Origin: Promethearchaeota archaeon
Lineage (GTDB): Archaea > Asgardarchaeota > Lokiarchaeia > Sigyniarchaeales > Promethearchaeaceae
Assembly: GCA_014729055.1 (NCBI GenBank)
Contig: WJKO01000374.1
Coordinates: 1-9,061, forward strand
DNA: 9,061 nt
Direction of reading: 5' to 3'
The translations under genes were made by a program, and so were the position numbers. The notes under the pieces were generated by a model. That model was not told the origin of the DNA, did not search any database, and saw only the letters and a list, made by a program, of their open reading frames with translations. How positions within the stretch are numbered: position 1 is the stretch's first letter; the number at the start of each line of letters is the position of its first letter. Positions 6,113 to 9,061 of the stretch are shown piece by piece.

Positions 6113-7615
6113 ATGAAAGAAGAGAAACCAAAAATCAAAGATAAGAGTCATCGGTATTTTCGAGATAAAATAGGGAATGAATATGGTTGGGCACTAACAT
6201 TTGATGATGTTATCTGTGAACCAGGTTATACGGACTTTAATCCAGATGACGTAAATCTTGAAACCAAATTAGGCCCTTATAATTTAAAACTCCCTATTAT
6301 TTCGGCATCCATGGATACAGTAACTGAGGATGAGATGGCTATTGAGCTTGCGTTACTAGGAGGGTTGGGCGTATTACATAGAAATTGTACGTACGAAAAA
6401 CAACTTCAAATGGTAGAGAAAGTAAAAAGAGCACGTTCATTTATTGTTGAAAATGTTGCAACAGTTCATCCCGATGATCAGATCAGCGTTGTTCGCCATA
6501 AAATGGAGGATCTCAATATTAGCGGATTTGTAGTTGTCGATGAAAATAATAAAGTAGTGGGTATATGTACAGCAAGAGATCTACCATTTGATGAGCGGGA
6601 AAATCCGAAAGTCAAAGAAGTAATGACTAAAAATCCAATATATGGAGAAATTGGAATTTCACAAGATGAAGCATTGAATAAACTCTATGATATTCGAAAG
6701 GAAAAACTTCCCCTCGTAGATTCAGAGGGAAAATTAGTGGGATTAATTACCATCAAGGATCTAAAACCAGAATTTCCTAATGCCTCAAAAGACGAAAAAG
6801 GAAGATTGTTAGTAGGATTGGGTATATCCCCCAGTTTTCCATCCCGTTTACAAGATGCTGAAATTTTCGAAAAAATAGACGGTCTCTGTGATATTTTTAT
6901 GACGGATGTTGCAGATGTTTTCAAAAAGAACGATCTGCTTAATATTAAGAACTTAATAGAACATACCACTACTCCAATTATTATTGGTAATATTGGCGGT
7001 TATGACGCGGCAGAATATATTTTAACAAAGCTCGATTTCCCTGATGACCGGGTAGTTGGACTCAAGGTCGGTATGGGATCAGGCAGCATCTGCACGACAA
7101 CGCTACAAACTGGAGTAGGTGCACCAACATTATTTGCTTGCGCAGAAGTGGCTGATGCTTTAGCCACATATGGAACAGAGAAAACAATTATCGCAGATGG
7201 CGGTTTTAAAAATCCTGGAGATTTAACAAAAGCATTTGCAGTTGGCGCCGATGCTATCATGAGCGGACATCTTTTTGCTGGTTGCACAGAGAGTCCAGGT
7301 TATGTTGATACGATTGGCGGTCGAAAAGTAAAAGTGTATCGTGGTATGGGCTCTAAGGAAGCCCGCGCATTGGGCACATATGTAGATGACCGATATATTG
7401 CGTCACAAAAGCGGTTATCAGAAGGGGTTTCTGACTACGTGCCTTTCGTAGGTCCAGTAAAAGGCGTCATCGATCAATTGTATGAAGGATTAAAAAACGG
7501 ATTTATTTATTCTGGTGCAAGAGATATCGGTGCGGCTAAGCATATAAAGTTGAGGAAAGTCACTTATTCTGGAAAGATAGAATCTTCGGCTCATGATCTG
7601 CTTGGGCGAAAATAA
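6113..7615 (+). CDS. guaB: IMP dehydrogenase (IMPDH/GMP reductase family) with two CBS domains
   Basis: The 500 residues match full-length IMPDH, which oxidises IMP to XMP with NAD in guanine nucleotide synthesis. The N-terminal barrel strands read LTFDDVICEP (28-37) and SASMDTVTEDEM (64-75). Two CBS modules follow at about 113-160 and 168-222, then the barrel resumes. The catalytic loop is GMGSGSICTT with C327, the phosphate-binding strand is ADGGF (361-365), and the flap contains YRGMGS (409-414), an Arg-Tyr dyad (R427-Y428) and EGVSDYVP. The dyad favours IMPDH over GMP reductase. Some parts are odd: the usual DTAHGHS-type loop is DVADVFK (265-271), GNVAT is GNIGG (292-296), and TGVG, KAF and FAG recall GMP reductases, some of which also carry CBS domains. 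The start ATG has GAGTGAT (6098-6104) 8 bases before it as a ribosome site. It diverges from the GTPase gene, whose nucleotide supply it could serve. Confidence 0.9.
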   Translation: MKEEKPKIKDKSHRYFRDKIGNEYGWALTFDDVICEPGYTDFNPDDVNLETKLGPYNLKLPIISASMDTVTEDEMAIELALLGGLGVLHRNCTYEKQLQMVEKVKRARSFIVENVATVHPDDQISVVRHKMEDLNISGFVVVDENNKVVGICTARDLPFDERENPKVKEVMTKNPIYGEIGISQDEALNKLYDIRKEKLPLVDSEGKLVGLITIKDLKPEFPNASKDEKGRLLVGLGISPSFPSRLQDAEIFEKIDGLCDIFMTDVADVFKKNDLLNIKNLIEHTTTPIIIGNIGGYDAAEYILTKLDFPDDRVVGLKVGMGSGSICTTTLQTGVGAPTLFACAEVADALATYGTEKTIIADGGFKNPGDLTKAFAVGADAIMSGHLFAGCTESPGYVDTIGGRKVKVYRGMGSKEARALGTYVDDRYIASQKRLSEGVSDYVPFVGPVKGVIDQLYEGLKNGFIYSGARDIGAAKHIKLRKVTYSGKIESSAHDLLGRK

Positions 7616-7636
7616 ACCTATAGCCCTTTTAGATTC

Positions 7637-7656
7637 ATTTTTTTAATCAATTTTTC
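7637..7656 (+). terminator. Oligo-T terminator after the IMPDH-family gene
   Basis: An eight-T run at 7637-7644 and a five-T run at 7651-7655 follow the stop codon by 21-40 bases, with no hairpin needed. Runs of T on the coding strand are how archaeal RNA polymerase typically stops. Confidence 0.5.
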
Positions 7657-7735
7657 TCATTATAAAATTGCACGAAAGATTTGATCAATATTTTCGATAA
7701 AAAGAAATAAAATTACATAAATTCTAGTAGATCTT

Positions 7736-7741
7736 AGGTGG
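7736..7741 (+). promoter_or_regulatory. Shine-Dalgarno site AGGTGG for the zinc-site protein gene
   Basis: AGGTGG is complementary to the 16S rRNA 3' end and lies 7 bases before the ATG at 7749. It is the clearest ribosome site in the window and fixes that start. Confidence 0.65.
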
Positions 7742-7748
7742 GAATTGC

Positions 7749-8642
7749 ATGTCAAAATCCGATAAACAAACTAAATCTAACCTAAAGATCCGTATAGTTT
7801 GCCCTAAATGTGCCAAAAGTGAATTTATAACAATCCCTTTGGAGGATATAAAAGGATCCGGTAAAGGTTTAACTACAATACTTATCCCAGCGGGTACAAG
7901 TTGTGAACATTCTTATCAAATTTTTGTAGACAAGAATGGTGCAGTGCGAGGTTACGAAACGCCTGATTATGAATTGACATTTACGCCAACAGAAACTGAA
8001 GAGGTTGAGGAACTGGGAGAGAAAAGCATGCTCCAAGTAATTCGTACTATCTTTGGTGAGGAAATTCTATTGAAAGCATTCAGAACTGCGTTTTCCAATG
8101 GTAATTTATATTGTATTACTGAAAACCAATATATTAAAGACCATTTTAAAAAATTATTTGAGAATTTATTTGGTTCATATTGTCCAGATGTGCATATAAA
8201 TAATCTGGAGGAATATAATAAAACTGTTAGGAAAGTTGTTTATTCTTCTAAACATAAAAACGCTTTAGTATTCAATGCCGATTTAATGGTAATTATTAAA
8301 GAAAGGTTTAAAGAAAAACTGTTACGGAGTCAAAAGTTTGATTTTGAACAAGAACTTTTAAGCCAAATAGATTTAGAAACACTCTCAGATAAGGAGATAG
8401 CAAAAAGTCTGCAAAAAACTATTGAAGAAGTTATAGCAACCGTAGAATCTATCAAGAAAGCAATCGAGAAGAAAAAAATTAAGAATAAAAAAGAGAGTGT
8501 TAATTATTTTATGGATAAAGCAAAGTTGAAACCAACATTTGAATTCATTGATGAAGTTTTAAAACATCGTTTTGATTTTTATGCAGAAAAGATATTTTTT
8601 AACGTAAATGCCAAAGTAAAGAAACTAAACTCATTATTCTAA
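7749..8642 (+). CDS. Unknown protein with N-terminal CxxC...CxH putative zinc site and helical C-terminus
   Basis: The product is 297 residues with no signal peptide or membrane helix. The first 80 residues form a small module. CPKC (C18, C21) starts it and SCEH (C52, H54) follows the IPAG turn, after which comes YQIFVDKNGAVRGYE (56-70). C18, C21, C52 and H54 could hold a zinc ion, as in a zinc ribbon; this is inferred from spacing. A Thr/Glu-rich linker (about 76-90) leads to a mainly helical region. Residues about 195-250 are strongly charged (LSDKEIAKSLQKTIEEV and then a Lys/Glu run) and probably form a helix-turn-helix-like pair or a coiled coil. I do not recognise the whole protein; it may belong to an archaeal lineage-specific family. 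A role in nucleic acid or protein binding is possible but unsupported. It has a strong ribosome site and follows a T-rich terminator, so it is probably its own unit. Its stop lies 6 bases from the stop of the converging gene. Confidence 0.8.
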   Translation: MSKSDKQTKSNLKIRIVCPKCAKSEFITIPLEDIKGSGKGLTTILIPAGTSCEHSYQIFVDKNGAVRGYETPDYELTFTPTETEEVEELGEKSMLQVIRTIFGEEILLKAFRTAFSNGNLYCITENQYIKDHFKKLFENLFGSYCPDVHINNLEEYNKTVRKVVYSSKHKNALVFNADLMVIIKERFKEKLLRSQKFDFEQELLSQIDLETLSDKEIAKSLQKTIEEVIATVESIKKAIEKKKIKNKKESVNYFMDKAKLKPTFEFIDEVLKHRFDFYAEKIFFNVNAKVKKLNSLF

Positions 8643-8648
8643 ATTCTT

Positions 8649-9061
8649 TTAGATTCCGATACCAATAGTATTTCCAATTCCTGCGAGAATAACTGTATCT
8701 CCCTCATCTGTTTGCATCCTGATTGAAGTTTTAATCTTATCGATTATAATCGGTACTGAATTTACGATGGGTTTCTTCATTGTACAGATCGCGTCTTCTA
8801 GAGATTCTCTACATACGATTGCGTCGATAGGAATCTCTCTCGCTGTTGTGCTTTCTTCAATTTTAAATTTCTCGACACCAACACCTCCAATAGCTGCCCC
8901 GACACCGATTACAACAGATCCAGTTTTATCACCTTCCATTTTAAGACCCGCATCAACCATAATTATCAGTTTTATTTCTCCCGAATCTTTTTCAACGATT
9001 TGTTTAATTGCTTCACCTGGTTTTCCAACAGTACCACCCGGACCTTTTGCCCGAATTATTA
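8649..9061 (-). CDS. DUF1512-like archaeal protein, C-terminal part (5' end outside window)
   Basis: The frame is open from base 9061 down to a TAA at 8649-8651, giving 136 visible residues; an internal ATG at 8960 is not the start, because the frame and the family similarity continue upstream through AKGPGGTVGKPGEAI. Other conserved-looking blocks are MVDAGLKMEGDKTG, IGGVGVEKFKIEE, the MKKPIV segment and GDTVILAGIGNTIGIGI at the end. These glycine-rich blocks match what I recall of DUF1512, an archaeal family of unknown function whose N-terminus is expected to carry a membrane segment (not visible here). No catalytic residues can be assigned. The gene converges on the zinc-site protein gene with 6 bases between stops. 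Confidence 0.75.
   Translation of the reverse strand, partial: IIRAKGPGGTVGKPGEAIKQIVEKDSGEIKLIIMVDAGLKMEGDKTGSVVIGVGAAIGGVGVEKFKIEESTTAREIPIDAIVCRESLEDAICTMKKPIVNSVPIIIDKIKTSIRMQTDEGDTVILAGIGNTIGIGI

Noticed and set aside
6685..7287. Two minus-strand open frames inside the IMPDH-family gene
   Set aside because: They are antisense to strongly conserved IMPDH sequence including the catalytic loop and have no recognisable features.
1..9061. CRISPR arrays, insertion sequences, attachment sites or origins
   Set aside because: I saw no spaced direct repeats, transposase or integrase frames, or terminal inverted repeats anywhere in the window; the tRNA is not flanked by a repeat of its 3' end.

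Overview
The window most likely comes from an AT-rich archaeon of the Asgard (Promethearchaeota) type. A compact Rab/Ras-like small GTPase of the eukaryotic kind sits beside archaeal genes: a DUF1512 protein, a tRNA-Pro with a perfect B box and no fully encoded CCA, and TATA-like boxes about 25-35 bases before several start codons. No single gene proves the lineage, so this is inference from the combination. There are no mobile elements, CRISPR arrays or phage genes, and I found no convincing new multi-gene defence system. No stretch longer than about 250 bases lacks a gene.

Layout, left half. Three minus-strand genes read leftwards from about 2868: a nicotinamidase/isochorismatase-family hydrolase, an MFS transporter of the oligosaccharide/nucleoside symporter type, and an NYN-nuclease protein with a LOTUS (OST-HTH) domain that overlaps the transporter by 11 bases and runs off the left edge. 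Diverging from them across a 93-base spacer with a TATA-like box on each strand is an intracellular GH39-type glycosidase. The transporter and glycosidase could form a small sugar uptake and cleavage unit. A small P-loop NTPase/kinase-like gene with a GTG start follows on the plus strand.

Middle. On the minus strand lie a 173-residue small GTPase and, 31 bases downstream, tRNA-Pro(CGG). The GTPase diverges from a CBS-containing IMP dehydrogenase/GMP reductase-family gene across 251 bases. That spacer holds an exact tandem 10-base repeat and a short palindrome.

Right end. A plus-strand gene of unknown function has a CxxC...CxH putative zinc site and a long charged helical C-terminus. It converges, with only 6 bases between stop codons, on the 3' part of a DUF1512 gene that enters from the right edge.

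The strongest second looks are the GTPase, whose catalytic Gln is replaced by Glu and which has no lipid-anchor cysteine; the purine enzyme, whose active-site loops mix IMPDH and GMP reductase features; and the two unknown proteins (P-loop and zinc-site).
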